From assembly GCA_050330205.1 (NCBI GenBank), contig JBHJOA010000042.1, positions 1-64,000 on the forward strand: 64,000 nucleotides of DNA. The letters run 5' to 3'. The position numbers and the translations under genes are program-made. Below the pieces are notes generated by a model. The model searched no databases. It worked only from the letters and a program-made list of their open reading frames with translations, and had not been told where the DNA came from. This document shows, piece by piece, positions 27,872-35,796 of this stretch. This DNA comes from Pelagibius sp050330205. Its GTDB lineage: Bacteria; Pseudomonadota; Alphaproteobacteria; Kiloniellales; Kiloniellaceae. The first letter of the stretch is position 1; every line of letters begins with the position of its first letter.

Positions 27872-28116
27872 GCCAGCATCTTAGCTCAGTCTCAAGTTTC
27901 GGCAATCGACCCGTCCCGCAAATCCAGACCCTGCACTTTGATCAAGATAGAGTGCTTACGCCGGACCTGCTGCTTTTTTTGAGTTATAGGTCCGTAAATT
28001 AGCGCAGAGGCGACGTCAATCCCGCCGCAGTGCTGCGCCCCTCCAACGGCTGAGGGGAACCGCAGGTTGGTCGCGGCGTTGATTTTCTAGCCTGTCGCAA
28101 GCAAAGGAGCAATTTG

Positions 28117-28425
28117 GTGGCTCTCTGGAGCATCGAAGCCTGCGCGGTGGCGGAGGACTCCCGCTGGATGGACTTCCCGATCTGGGCAGACGTGGTGGTG
28201 CGGGCGCCGACGGCCGCGCTGGCCCGCCGGACCGCCGCCGGCATGGAGGCCGCCCTGCTGGACGACGGCATACCGCCCGGCAACGAGACGCCCGCGTTCC
28301 GCAGCGCCTTCACGGACGAAAAGCTTTACCGCGTGCGCCGCCTGCGCCATCTCCCGGGCTGTCCGCAGGAAGGTCCCTGGGAGGTGATCAGCGCCCGCCA
28401 GGCGCGCGCGGCCGGCCGCGTGTGA
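28117..28425 (+). CDS. Small soluble protein of unknown function
   Basis: The 102-residue frame is best started at GTG 28117, seven bases after an AAGGAG ribosome site; a TTG three bases earlier is too close. The product is mixed alpha/beta with no signal peptide (WMDFPIWADVVVRAPTAALA). GC content and codon bias match the genome. No family is recognised. A strong hairpin at 28571-28600 may end its transcript. Confidence 0.55.
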   Translation: MALWSIEACAVAEDSRWMDFPIWADVVVRAPTAALARRTAAGMEAALLDDGIPPGNETPAFRSAFTDEKLYRVRRLRHLPGCPQEGPWEVISARQARAAGRV

Positions 28426-28570
28426 CGCGGTCTTCTCGGGAGGCTCCCCACGGATCGCTCGTTCCTCGAAATCTGTACTTCGGTTGAGCTGATCTCGAGT
28501 TGGTACCCGAAGCGGCCTGCGACGGCCGTGGGAGCCTCGTGAACTCGGCGCCGCAGGCCAGCTTCGGGCA

Positions 28571-28600
28571 GGGGCCGTCGGGACTCGTCCCGGCGGCCCC
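28571..28600. terminator. Long GC hairpin, probable bidirectional terminator
   Basis: GGGGCCG and CGGCCCC enclose a further GC arm (TCGGGAC/GTCCCGG), giving a nearly continuous 14-bp stem with a two- to four-base loop. It lies between convergent genes ending at 28425 (+) and 28628 (-). No T-run follows, so termination may depend on Rho. Confidence 0.55.
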
Positions 28601-28627
28601 ATCTCGTGGATCGCACGCGGCGTGCGC

Positions 28628-29545
28628 CTACATGCCGGCGCTTGTGGTCGGTGCGAAGTCGACGTCGATCCTGGCCGTCGCCGCCGGCGCGCCCGGAATC
28701 TCCGTCTTGAAGGTCATGCGCTCGCCGGCGCCCAGCTCGACCTGCCGGGGCTCGATCACGGCCTGGGTCAACTGACGCCCTTCCCGGTCGAGCAGCAGCG
28801 CGCGCATCGTCGGCACGGCCTTGCTGTCGGCGGTGGTGTTGACCACGACCCCCTGGACCACCAGGACATCGTCGCGACGCAGGGGATCCACCAGGGTGAT
28901 CTCGAGACCCTCGACCGCGCTGTACTCCACGCCGGCGAAGTTGTCCGCGCAGGTGCGGTAGCCCGGCTCCCTGTCCGCGTGGCGGTCGACGCAGTTGGCG
29001 GCGGAATACTCCCGCTTGTCGACCCCGTCCCAATGCACGCCCATGCGGCCGACGCGGTTGATCCCCAGCTTCTTCAGACGCAGGGAGTAGAGGCCCGGGT
29101 CCAGCGGCCGCTGCGGCCGCACGTGGACGTACTCCGGCCGCCCGGGCGCGAAATCCAGCGTGACGGGCACGCGGAAGGGCTCGATCGGCGCCACCGCCCA
29201 CTGGCTGCCCTGCACCGGCGCGGCGCGGCCTGCAGAGTCGACCTCGCTGCGCACCCAGGCGACCCGCCAGAGATCGACCAGGTCGTGCCGGGGCCGCATT
29301 TCCCGCTCGAGTTCCGGATCGTAGATGACGAACTCCGTGTAGGGGCCGAGGGCGGCGCGGGCCGGCCAGGACTTGACCTCCCATTCGCGGCCGCCATCCA
29401 GGCGCTGCAGCTCGTCGTTGCGCGAAATGGCGTAGAGGCCCGGTTCGTCGGGCAGGGGAAAAGGCGGCGGCATGTCACCTGCACAGGCCGCCAGCAAGGC
29501 CGCCAGCGCCGAAGCGCCGGCCAAATTCGCAGTTTGCTTGATCAT
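28628..29545 (-). CDS. Outer-envelope lipoprotein with C-terminal Ig-like (FxLYD/DUF3426-type) domain
   Basis: The 305-residue product starts at ATG 29545 and has a lipobox (LAALLAAC) with the lipidated Cys near residue 21. The middle region is unrecognised and contains three further cysteines. The last 70 residues (VVQGVVVNTTADSKAVPTMR onward) resemble the beta-sandwich seen in DUF3426/FxLYD proteins. Neighbouring low-complexity exported proteins suggest a common envelope role. Binding partner unknown. Confidence 0.65.
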   Translation of the reverse strand: MIKQTANLAGASALAALLAACAGDMPPPFPLPDEPGLYAISRNDELQRLDGGREWEVKSWPARAALGPYTEFVIYDPELEREMRPRHDLVDLWRVAWVRSEVDSAGRAAPVQGSQWAVAPIEPFRVPVTLDFAPGRPEYVHVRPQRPLDPGLYSLRLKKLGINRVGRMGVHWDGVDKREYSAANCVDRHADREPGYRTCADNFAGVEYSAVEGLEITLVDPLRRDDVLVVQGVVVNTTADSKAVPTMRALLLDREGRQLTQAVIEPRQVELGAGERMTFKTEIPGAPAATARIDVDFAPTTSAGM

Positions 29546-29642
29546 GGGTAAAGGCTCCCGTTTCGCAGTAAACATCCATCACGCGGGCAGGCGCGCGAAG
29601 CCCTGCCCCGACTCCCCTCTCCGTCGATCTTTGGAATGCTTT

Positions 29643-29681
29643 GAAGAAAAAGCCGGCCGGCGCCCGCCCCGCGGCGCCGGC
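29643..29681 (-). terminator. Intrinsic terminator downstream of exported protein gene
   Basis: On the minus strand, a 9-bp stem (GCCGGCGCC and complement, 8-base loop) is followed by CGGCTTTTTCTTC. This is the expected hairpin plus T-run 30 nt after the stop codon of the gene ending at 29713. Confidence 0.75.
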
Positions 29682-29712
29682 GGATCACCCGTAACCGCTC
29701 ACCCGTAGCCGC

Positions 29713-30738
29713 TCACTGGGCGTTGGCTTCGCTGATGGCGGCCGGATCGTTCCAGGTTGCGGACGTCCCGCCGCTCGATGCCGCGCCGCCGTCGGCGACG
29801 GCCGCCGATTCGGCGGTGCCACCGTCGTGGATGCCGACGCTGGCCCGCGTCGTGCTGTCCGCCTTGGTAATTCCCGGCGTCGCCAGGGCCAGCGCCCGCG
29901 CGTGAGCGTTCGCCCGCACCCGCGTACCATCCTCCAGGACGACGCTCGTTGTCGTCCGGGCGATGGTCAGGGCACCGAACTTCGTGGTCACCGACTTGCT
30001 CGTCGACTTTGTCTTGGTCGAGTAGGATTGGTCGGACTCGACAGAGACCGAAGCCTCGGCATCGGATGTCGCCGAAACCGTCGGGCCCGCGTCATCGTTG
30101 ACTGCCTCTGCCGCTGCCGAGGCACCGGCCTGCGCGTCGATTCCATCTGCCGTATTGGCCGAGGCCGCGGCGGTGGAGTCGGCCGTTGCGCTGGCGCCAT
30201 CGGGCGTCGCGCCGCTTTCGTCGACGGCAGGCGCGGCGTCCGCCACGGCCGCTTCTGTCTCGGCTGCATGCGCATCGCTATCCGCAGCATCGGTATCGGT
30301 ATCGCCGGCCTCGGCATCGGCGCTGGCAGCCTCGCCCGCACCGGCGGCATCGTCGTCGCGGGCGGTGCCCGGATCCGCCGCAGCCGATCGGCCGTCGCTG
30401 GCTTCGTCGCCACGGCCTCGCTCGCCCGCCACGTCGCTGCCCGGGGAGTCCTGCGAGTTGCCTCTGGAGTCCGCAGCAGCGTCGCCGTTTCCGCGGCCCT
30501 GCGTGTTGCCTTCGTCGCTCGCGGACTCGCCGCTGCCATCGCCGCCTTCGGCACCCGAAGCGCTGGCCAGCATCAGTCGGGGGGCATCGTGACCCACCGC
30601 CCGCTGCAGCAACGGCTGGACGTCCGACGCGGCCGGCCCCTTCATCAGCGACGACGCCTCGGCGGCGCCGGCGCCAAGGGACAGCGTGAGGGCGCTTATC
30701 ATCAGGATCGATCTCAAGTCTCCGCGGTGTGTCCGCAT
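29713..30738 (-). CDS. Exported low-complexity Ala/Asp/Ser/Gly-rich protein A
   Basis: The 341-residue protein begins at ATG 30738; GGAGG lies seven bases upstream of it and only one base from the alternative ATG 30744. A Sec signal (about residues 1-28, ending AAEA) precedes a long acidic low-complexity region (Asp/Ala/Gly/Glu/Ser, about residues 55-225). A more ordered C-terminal part follows, with Thr/Ser/Lys alternation (STKTKSTSKSVTTKFGALT) and VVLEDGTRVRANAHARALA. No cysteines were seen. It is divergent from the related gene at 31258. No family is recognised; a surface or matrix protein is inferred. Confidence 0.6.
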   Translation of the reverse strand: MRTHRGDLRSILMISALTLSLGAGAAEASSLMKGPAASDVQPLLQRAVGHDAPRLMLASASGAEGGDGSGESASDEGNTQGRGNGDAAADSRGNSQDSPGSDVAGERGRGDEASDGRSAAADPGTARDDDAAGAGEAASADAEAGDTDTDAADSDAHAAETEAAVADAAPAVDESGATPDGASATADSTAAASANTADGIDAQAGASAAAEAVNDDAGPTVSATSDAEASVSVESDQSYSTKTKSTSKSVTTKFGALTIARTTTSVVLEDGTRVRANAHARALALATPGITKADSTTRASVGIHDGGTAESAAVADGGAASSGGTSATWNDPAAISEANAQ

Positions 30739-31257
30739 GGTCATTCCTCCGGTCGACAGAATTGAGAGACTCCCCGATGGCGACCGCGCCCCGCGCCGCC
30801 TAGCACCTAAGACGGCCCCTCCCCTGCGTTATTCCGACGCACCAAGACGCGACGCCACGCCACGACTCGCTTCGCTGTGTCATTTTCCGATCCCGCACAC
30901 CGCCTTCCGCATTGGGTGGGAAACCGGTGCCGCAATCAGGCTTCCTGCGGTGGATGCATCGCGCCGCATTGCGGATCGCCTGTGGCATCGATGAGTGTTT
31001 CTCTCTCATGACGCGTTTCGTCCTCCGGCGATACCGCCGGGCATTGAATACGCGACCACAAATCGACACGGCAGTAGCGAGGACACGGCCCACCGGCGGA
31101 ATAGCCGACGCGGCGCGCGGTCCATCTCATCGAGGCCGGCTCGCGGCGTGGAACGATTTGCAACGTGGCGAGTCATTTGGGCAACGCGGTTTCGCCGCAG
31201 TCCGATGCGGTCTCGCTGTCTTCATGGGAGCCTCGAAAACCCAAGGAGATGGAAGTT
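30739..31257. other. 519-bp divergent intergenic region between exported proteins A and B
   Basis: No convincing gene is seen; reading frames here lack ribosome sites and codon bias. It must hold promoters for both flanking genes. Its base composition is a little lower in GC than the genes around it. GGAAC occurs near 31152 but lacks the downstream CGTT of an EcfG promoter. Confidence 0.5.
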
Positions 31258-32481
31258 ATGAAACGTAAGGACCTTCGATCCGGCCTGCTGATGGCCGTCT
31301 CCGCCCTCGCGCTGGGGGCCTTCGTTGCACAGGGCGGCGCAGCCGCCGAGGAACTCGGTGCTTCGGCCAGTTCGGAAGCTTCGGCCAGCAGCACCGGCAA
31401 CGGTACCGCCAGCGCCTCCAACACCAGCTCCGCTGAGGTGTCGCGCGACGCGGACGGCGACATCAGCGGCACTGCATCCTCCAACTCGACGGCGGGCGCC
31501 ACCGGCGATGCCGAGGCTTCGGCCGGCGGCGACGCCACGGCGGAGGCCTCCGGCGACGGCATGGACGCCGGTGCCACCGCGGCGACCGGTACCGCCGTCA
31601 GCTCCTCTGGCGAACTCGGCGCCGCCAGCGCGTCGAGCAGTTCCGCGGCCGGCGTTTCGGTCTCGGATGGCCAGGTATCCGCGGGCGCGGCCGGTGCCGG
31701 TGGTTCCGCTTCCACCGAGGGTGCCGAGGCCATGGCCGGCGCCGATGCCGGCGGCTTCGCCTCGATCTCCGACTCCGATCTCAGTGTCGGCGCCAATGCC
31801 GGTGCGGGCGCCCAGTCGATCGGCGACGATTCGGCGAGCGCCGCCAGCCATGCCGCTGCTAGCGCCTCGCTGAGCGGCGACGGCATGCAGGCGGCCACGA
31901 CCTCCGACGCCGGCGGCCAGGCGACCGACGGCGGCACCGCCAATGCCGACGCTTTCGGCTCGGCGAGCAACACGGGCGACAACTTCGGCGTCAGCGCCGA
32001 CAGCATCGCCAGCGTCGCCGTGGAGGACGCCGGCAGCGCCCAGGCGACCTCAGAGTCCATGGCAGGTGTCGAACTCAGCGACAACGGCGTGAGCACCACG
32101 ACCGGCGCCGGCGCCGCGACCGAGACGACCGGCAGCGGCATCGCCAACGCCGATGCCGGGGCGGCCGCTTTCGGTAGCGTCGCGGTGGAGCCGGAGACGG
32201 AGCCGGAGGCCGACACATCGGCCAACGGTGACGCCGAAGTCGAACCCGAGGACGAGACCGCGGCCAATGGTGACGCCGATGTCGAGCCGGAGCCCGAAGG
32301 CACCGGCAACGGCGACGTCGCGGAGGTCGACGAGGACGAGCAGAAGCCCTCGCACAACAAGCGCCGCGGGCACGGCCACAAGCACGGGCATGGCCATGAT
32401 CGTGGGCACGGCCATCAGCCCAGCATCACCGTCGAGGTCGATGCTGACTCCAGCAGCCGTGCGTCGGTTCTGATCAACTAG
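31258..32481 (+). CDS. Exported repeat protein B with His-rich C-terminal region
   Basis: The 407-residue product (ATG 31258 after AAGGAG) has a signal peptide to about residue 30. An Ala/Ser/Gly/Asp region to residue 305 contains about seven degenerate repeats, spaced mostly 34-39 residues (28 between the last two). Their cores are DGDIS (66-70), DGMDA (100-104), DGQVS (137-141), DSDLS (172-176), DGMQA (208-212), ADSIA (247-251) and DNGVS (275-279). Three copies of an acidic ANGDA-VEPE-like unit follow (about 322-359). Then comes a basic His-rich stretch with seven His between 372 and 386, and a short beta tail. No cysteine. A secreted beta-solenoid-like, metal-binding surface protein is inferred, with no family recognised. 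Confidence 0.65.
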   Translation: MKRKDLRSGLLMAVSALALGAFVAQGGAAAEELGASASSEASASSTGNGTASASNTSSAEVSRDADGDISGTASSNSTAGATGDAEASAGGDATAEASGDGMDAGATAATGTAVSSSGELGAASASSSSAAGVSVSDGQVSAGAAGAGGSASTEGAEAMAGADAGGFASISDSDLSVGANAGAGAQSIGDDSASAASHAAASASLSGDGMQAATTSDAGGQATDGGTANADAFGSASNTGDNFGVSADSIASVAVEDAGSAQATSESMAGVELSDNGVSTTTGAGAATETTGSGIANADAGAAAFGSVAVEPETEPEADTSANGDAEVEPEDETAANGDADVEPEPEGTGNGDVAEVDEDEQKPSHNKRRGHGHKHGHGHDRGHGHQPSITVEVDADSSSRASVLIN

Positions 32482-32510
32482 GCCTGCGGCATTGCCCCGG
32501 TTGCGGGGCC

Positions 32511-32542
32511 GGGACCGGCGGACACGACGCGCCGCCGGTCCC
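32511..32542 (+). terminator. 11-bp GC hairpin between exported proteins B and C
   Basis: GGGACCGGCGG and its exact complement are separated by a 10-base loop, 30 nt after the stop of gene B. No T-run follows. It may end most transcripts or set the ratio of B to C. Confidence 0.5.
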
Positions 32543-32581
32543 GCTTGTCGCAGTCTCTCAGCTCCTGGATGGAGACCTTCC

Positions 32582-32920
32582 ATGACACGATCATTATTCG
32601 CAGCGGCGGCGATCGCCCTCGCCGCTTTCGCCGGAACTCCCTGGGCCTTCACCGCAGCGGCCGATGGCGGCACCGGCGTCAAGACCAAGGCATCGGCCTC
32701 GGCATCGGCCTCGTCCTCCGCTTCTACGTCGGCCGGCAATGACGGCTGCGAAGCGGCCGCCAGGTCGACTGCGGAAGCCCAAGCAGGCGACCAGCACGCC
32801 ACCGATAGAGACGAGCAGACGGTGCGGGACAGCGGCGATGGCTGCAGTGCCAGCGCAAGCTCGAGCGCGACGGCTTCCGTGGATGACGAAGAGGAAGACG
32901 AGAACCGGCAGGCGAACTGA
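32582..32920 (+). CDS. Exported small Ser/Ala-rich protein C
   Basis: The 112-residue protein starts at ATG 32582 with GGAG upstream. A signal peptide covers about residues 1-27. The mature part contains two Ser/Ala-alternating tracts (about 37-50 and 89-99), each adjacent to one cysteine (Cys56 in GNDGCEA, Cys88 in GDGCSAS), and ends in an acidic tail. The paired Gly-Asp-Gly-Cys-like elements suggest a duplicated unit joined by a disulfide. It shares style with proteins A and B. Function unknown. Confidence 0.6.
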   Translation: MTRSLFAAAAIALAAFAGTPWAFTAAADGGTGVKTKASASASASSSASTSAGNDGCEAAARSTAEAQAGDQHATDRDEQTVRDSGDGCSASASSSATASVDDEEEDENRQAN

Positions 32921-32945
32921 ACCTGCGCGGGGACGGCTGGACTGC

Positions 32946-33248
32946 TCAGAGACGCTGCGGCCGGCGCGGCGGCTTGTGCAGCTGCCAGCGTCCGAGCAGG
33001 AAGGCCGGCGCAAAGACCGCCAGCAGGAACACCGCCGCCACCAGGGGGTTGTCGAGCAGCGCGGTCAGGTCCGCCATTGCCAGCAGCACGGTGAGGCTCG
33101 AGAAAATGAAGAAGGCCGCGGCCGAGAACACGGTGATGAAGATCAGGTAGGCAGCCAACGGCTTGGTATCGGGATGCCGCGCCTCCTGCGTGTAGAAGAT
33201 GGCCCCGATCATGATGGCACCCCAGAGCGCCAAGGCGATGAACGGCAT
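32946..33248 (-). CDS. Small three-helix inner-membrane protein
   Basis: The 100-residue protein has three hydrophobic segments (about 2-18, 33-58, 66-86) and a basic C-terminal tail (RRPQRL). No family is recognised. A GGAGGG ribosome site precedes the ATG, and a perfect EcfG-type promoter lies 49 bp upstream, so it is likely a general-stress-response gene. It is convergent with protein C. Confidence 0.65.
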   Translation of the reverse strand: MPFIALALWGAIMIGAIFYTQEARHPDTKPLAAYLIFITVFSAAAFFIFSSLTVLLAMADLTALLDNPLVAAVFLLAVFAPAFLLGRWQLHKPPRRPQRL

Positions 33249-33296
33249 GTGACTGCCCTCCTGCGAAATACGCGTCCGCTGAGTTCTATCGGGGGA

Positions 33297-33321
33297 AACG
33301 CCGTCCGATTGCGGAGGTTCC
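33297..33321 (-). promoter_or_regulatory. EcfG-type (general stress sigma factor) promoter
   Basis: On the minus strand GGAAC is followed, after exactly 16 bases, by CGTT. This is the established -35/-10 consensus of alphaproteobacterial EcfG sigma factors (GGAAC, 16-17 bases, CGTT). The -10 end lies 48 bases upstream of the start codon at 33248. Confidence 0.7.
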
Positions 33322-33353
33322 CAGAAAGGTTGGACTCCTGATTGTGAAAGGTC

Positions 33354-34121
33354 TTAGACGAGTCCCTGCGCCCGGCCCTGCGACCTCTGGGTCAGGTAGT
33401 CGGCGAGCCGGTCGACGGCGGCGCGCAGCAGCAGGGTGAAGACCGCCAGCACCACCAGCGCCGCGAACATGAGGTCGATCTTGGCGCGTCCGTTGGCCAG
33501 CAGCATCAGGTAGCCGAGACCCTGGGAGGCCCCCACCCACTCGCCGATCACCGCGCCGATGGGGGCATAGACGGCGGCAAGGCGCAGGCCGGTGGCGAAG
33601 GACGGCAGCGCCGCCGGCAGGCGGACGCGGAACAGCAGCTGCCGCGGCGTGGCGCCGAAGCTGCGCGCCATCTCCACCAGCACCGCGTCGCCGTGGCGCA
33701 GGCCGTCGAGGAAGCTCGAGGTGACGGGGAAGTAGATGATCAGCACCGCCATGGCGACCTTGGACGACAGGCCGTAGCCGAGCCAGAGCGTCAGCAGCGG
33801 CGCCAGGGCAAAGACCGGCACCGCCTGGCTGAACACCAACACCGGCAGCACCAGGCGCAGCGCGCGGCGCGACAGCATCAGCAGCAGCGCCGTCGCCGCG
33901 CCCAGCAGCGTGCCGAGCAGGATGCCGATCACCACCTCGGCGGCGGTGACGGCGGCATGCCCCAGGATCAGCCGGTGATCGGCGAGCAGAGTCCCGGCGA
34001 CGCGCAGCGGCCCCGGCAGGATGAAAGACGGCACCGCCGTCGCCCAGACCAGCCCCTGCCAGAGCGCGACCACGCCGAGAAAAGCGAGAGCGCCGTCGCG
34101 TGCCCGGCGCGTGGCGGTCAC
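33354..34121 (-). CDS. thiX: ThiX-type ABC permease for a thiamine pyrimidine precursor
   Basis: The 255-residue permease of the SsuC/TauC class has six helices and the coupling loop EMARSFGATPRQLLFRVRLP. Start GTG 34121 overlaps the tenA stop as GTGA. ThiX with ThiY imports formylaminopyrimidine or HMP-type precursors in other bacteria (known). It is the last gene of the thiamine operon. The expected ATPase gene thiZ does not follow, so the ATPase must come from elsewhere. Confidence 0.82.
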   Translation of the reverse strand: MTATRRARDGALAFLGVVALWQGLVWATAVPSFILPGPLRVAGTLLADHRLILGHAAVTAAEVVIGILLGTLLGAATALLLMLSRRALRLVLPVLVFSQAVPVFALAPLLTLWLGYGLSSKVAMAVLIIYFPVTSSFLDGLRHGDAVLVEMARSFGATPRQLLFRVRLPAALPSFATGLRLAAVYAPIGAVIGEWVGASQGLGYLMLLANGRAKIDLMFAALVVLAVFTLLLRAAVDRLADYLTQRSQGRAQGLV

Positions 34122-34837
34122 CCAGGCCTCGCCCCAGGGCGCCCCGCCCTCAGGCCCATGTCCCAGAAGCCGGCCTCGAGGCGCGTCGCGGTGCGGAAGG
34201 TGCGGCAGAGGTCGGCCCAGCGCGGCGCGGCCTCCGGCGCCGCGCCGAGGCGCGCGCCGGCGGCGCGGTCGATCAGCCGCCCGACCGAGAGGCAGAGTGC
34301 CTGGTAGTCGCTGGCCGCGTAGCTGTCGATCCAGTCGGCATAGGTCTTGTCGGTTGCCGCGTCGCCGAGCCAGGCGCCGATCTCGCCATAGCCGAGCACA
34401 CAGGGCGCCAGCGCCGCCAGCAGGTCGAGAAAGTCGCCGGACAGGCCGGCGTCGAGCACGAAGCGGGTGTAGGCGAGGTTCTCGATCTCCTCCTCGGCGG
34501 CGAGCAGCGTCTTCTCGGGCAGGCCGGCCGCCGCGCAGACCTCGACGTGGAGCTTCATCTCCTGGTTCACCAGGGCGTCGACGGCGGCCGCCGCCGCGCG
34601 CATCTCCTCCAGGTCGCCGGCCTTCACCACCCCCAGCGCCCAGGCGCGCGCGAAGTTGGCGAGGAAGATGTAGTCCTGCACCAGGTAGTGCAGGAAGGCC
34701 TCGCGCGGCAGGCTGCCGTCGCCGAGGCGGCGCACGAAGGCGTGGCGCGTATAGGCCTGCCAGTCGGTGCCGGCGGCGCGGCGCCAGGCGGCGAAGACCG
34801 CCGAGCCGTAGTCCGGCGCGGTGTTGGGGGCGGTCAT
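34118..34837 (-). CDS. tenA: TenA-family thiaminase II / aminopyrimidine aminohydrolase
   Basis: The 239-residue all-helical protein has the TenA features FLHYLVQDYIFLANFARAW near residues 45-65, the acidic pair in EEEIENLAYTRFVLD and the C-terminal ETATR-like helix (FRTATRLEAGFWDMG). It hydrolyses aminomethyl- or formylamino-pyrimidine to HMP in thiamine salvage. The catalytic Cys of classic TenA (YxxC) is seen in YQALCLSVG-like context but should be checked. ATGA and GTGA overlaps link it to thiY and thiX. Confidence 0.85.
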   Translation of the reverse strand: MTAPNTAPDYGSAVFAAWRRAAGTDWQAYTRHAFVRRLGDGSLPREAFLHYLVQDYIFLANFARAWALGVVKAGDLEEMRAAAAAVDALVNQEMKLHVEVCAAAGLPEKTLLAAEEEIENLAYTRFVLDAGLSGDFLDLLAALAPCVLGYGEIGAWLGDAATDKTYADWIDSYAASDYQALCLSVGRLIDRAAGARLGAAPEAAPRWADLCRTFRTATRLEAGFWDMGLRAGRPGARPG

Positions 34838-35793
34838 GGCGCCGCCACCTCCAGGGCGAGGCGCTCGACGGGCAGTTCGCTTTCGACCAGGCCGGCCGCC
34901 ACCAGGAAAGTTTCGAAGCGCGCGTAGCGACCGGCATCGAGCGCCGCCGGCCGCAGGGCGAAGCGCGGCAGGGTGTCGACCCAGGCGCGCGCGTTCAACT
35001 CGTCCTGCAGTTCCCGCGCGCTGCCCGCGAAGATCTCCCAGCTCGCCTCGGGGTGGTTCACGATGTACTGGGTCGCCTTCTCCGTCGCGGCGAGGAAGCG
35101 CGCGATCAGGCCCGCGTCCATCGTCTCGGCATGGGCCACGTAGATCAGTTCGTCGTAGGCCGGCACGCCCTCCTCCTCCGGATAGAAGCAGCGTCCCTCG
35201 AAGCCTTCGAGCACGAGCTGGTTCAGTTCGAAGTTGCGGAAGGCGCCGATCACCGCGTCGACCTGGCGCGACATCAGCGCCGGCGACAGCGACCAGTTCA
35301 CGTTGACGAGCTCGATGTCGCCAAGGCCGAGGCCGTGCCGCGCCAGCATCGCCCCCAGCATCACCTCCTCGACGCCGGCGACGGAGAAGCCGACCCTGCG
35401 GCCCTTGAGGTCCGCGAGCGTTGCCACCGGCCCGTCGGCCAGCACCAGCAGGCAGTTCAGCGGCGTCGCCACCAGGGTGCCGACGCGCTTCAGCGGCAGG
35501 CCCTCGTGCACCTGCAGGTGCAGCTGCGGCTGGTAGGAGACCGCGAGGTCGGCCTTGCCCGCGGCCACCAGCTTCGGCGGGTCGGAGGGATCGGCCGGCG
35601 CGATGACCTCCACCTCCAGGCCCTGCTCGGCGAAGTATCCGCGCTGCTCGGCGATGACGATGGGGCCGTGGTCGGGATTGACGAACCAGTCGAGGATCAG
35701 GGTCAGCCGGTCGGCCGCGGCGGCCGGCGACGACTGCAGCAGCAGGACAGCAACGGCTGCCAAACAATTGAAGAAACGCATCTTATTCCACAT
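34834..35793 (-). CDS. thiY: ThiY-type periplasmic thiamine-precursor binding protein
   Basis: The 319-residue NMT1/THI5-like binding protein has a signal peptide (about residues 1-27, ending AAAADR) and the domain opening LTLILDWFVNPDHGPIVIA typical of pyrimidine-precursor binders. ATG 35793 is preferred, eight bases after GAGG inside the thiE end; ATG 35781 is possible. It would deliver HMP-like or formylaminopyrimidine compounds to ThiX. It overlaps tenA as ATGA. Confidence 0.85.
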   Translation of the reverse strand: MWNKMRFFNCLAAVAVLLLQSSPAAAADRLTLILDWFVNPDHGPIVIAEQRGYFAEQGLEVEVIAPADPSDPPKLVAAGKADLAVSYQPQLHLQVHEGLPLKRVGTLVATPLNCLLVLADGPVATLADLKGRRVGFSVAGVEEVMLGAMLARHGLGLGDIELVNVNWSLSPALMSRQVDAVIGAFRNFELNQLVLEGFEGRCFYPEEEGVPAYDELIYVAHAETMDAGLIARFLAATEKATQYIVNHPEASWEIFAGSARELQDELNARAWVDTLPRFALRPAALDAGRYARFETFLVAAGLVESELPVERLALEVAAP

Positions 35794-35796
35794 ACC

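Noticed and set aside
27938..27951. TTGATCAAG-containing sequence as an anaerobox
   Set aside because: Only one half-site fits and it is about 170 bp from the nearest downstream start.
29827..30765. 312-codon + strand frame opposite exported protein A
   Set aside because: Product is Arg/Gly-rich without a ribosome site. The minus frame has a signal peptide, ribosome site and terminator, so it is the real gene, though both frames are low complexity.
31152..31177. GGAAC as an EcfG promoter for exported protein B
   Set aside because: No CGTT at 16 or 17 bases downstream.
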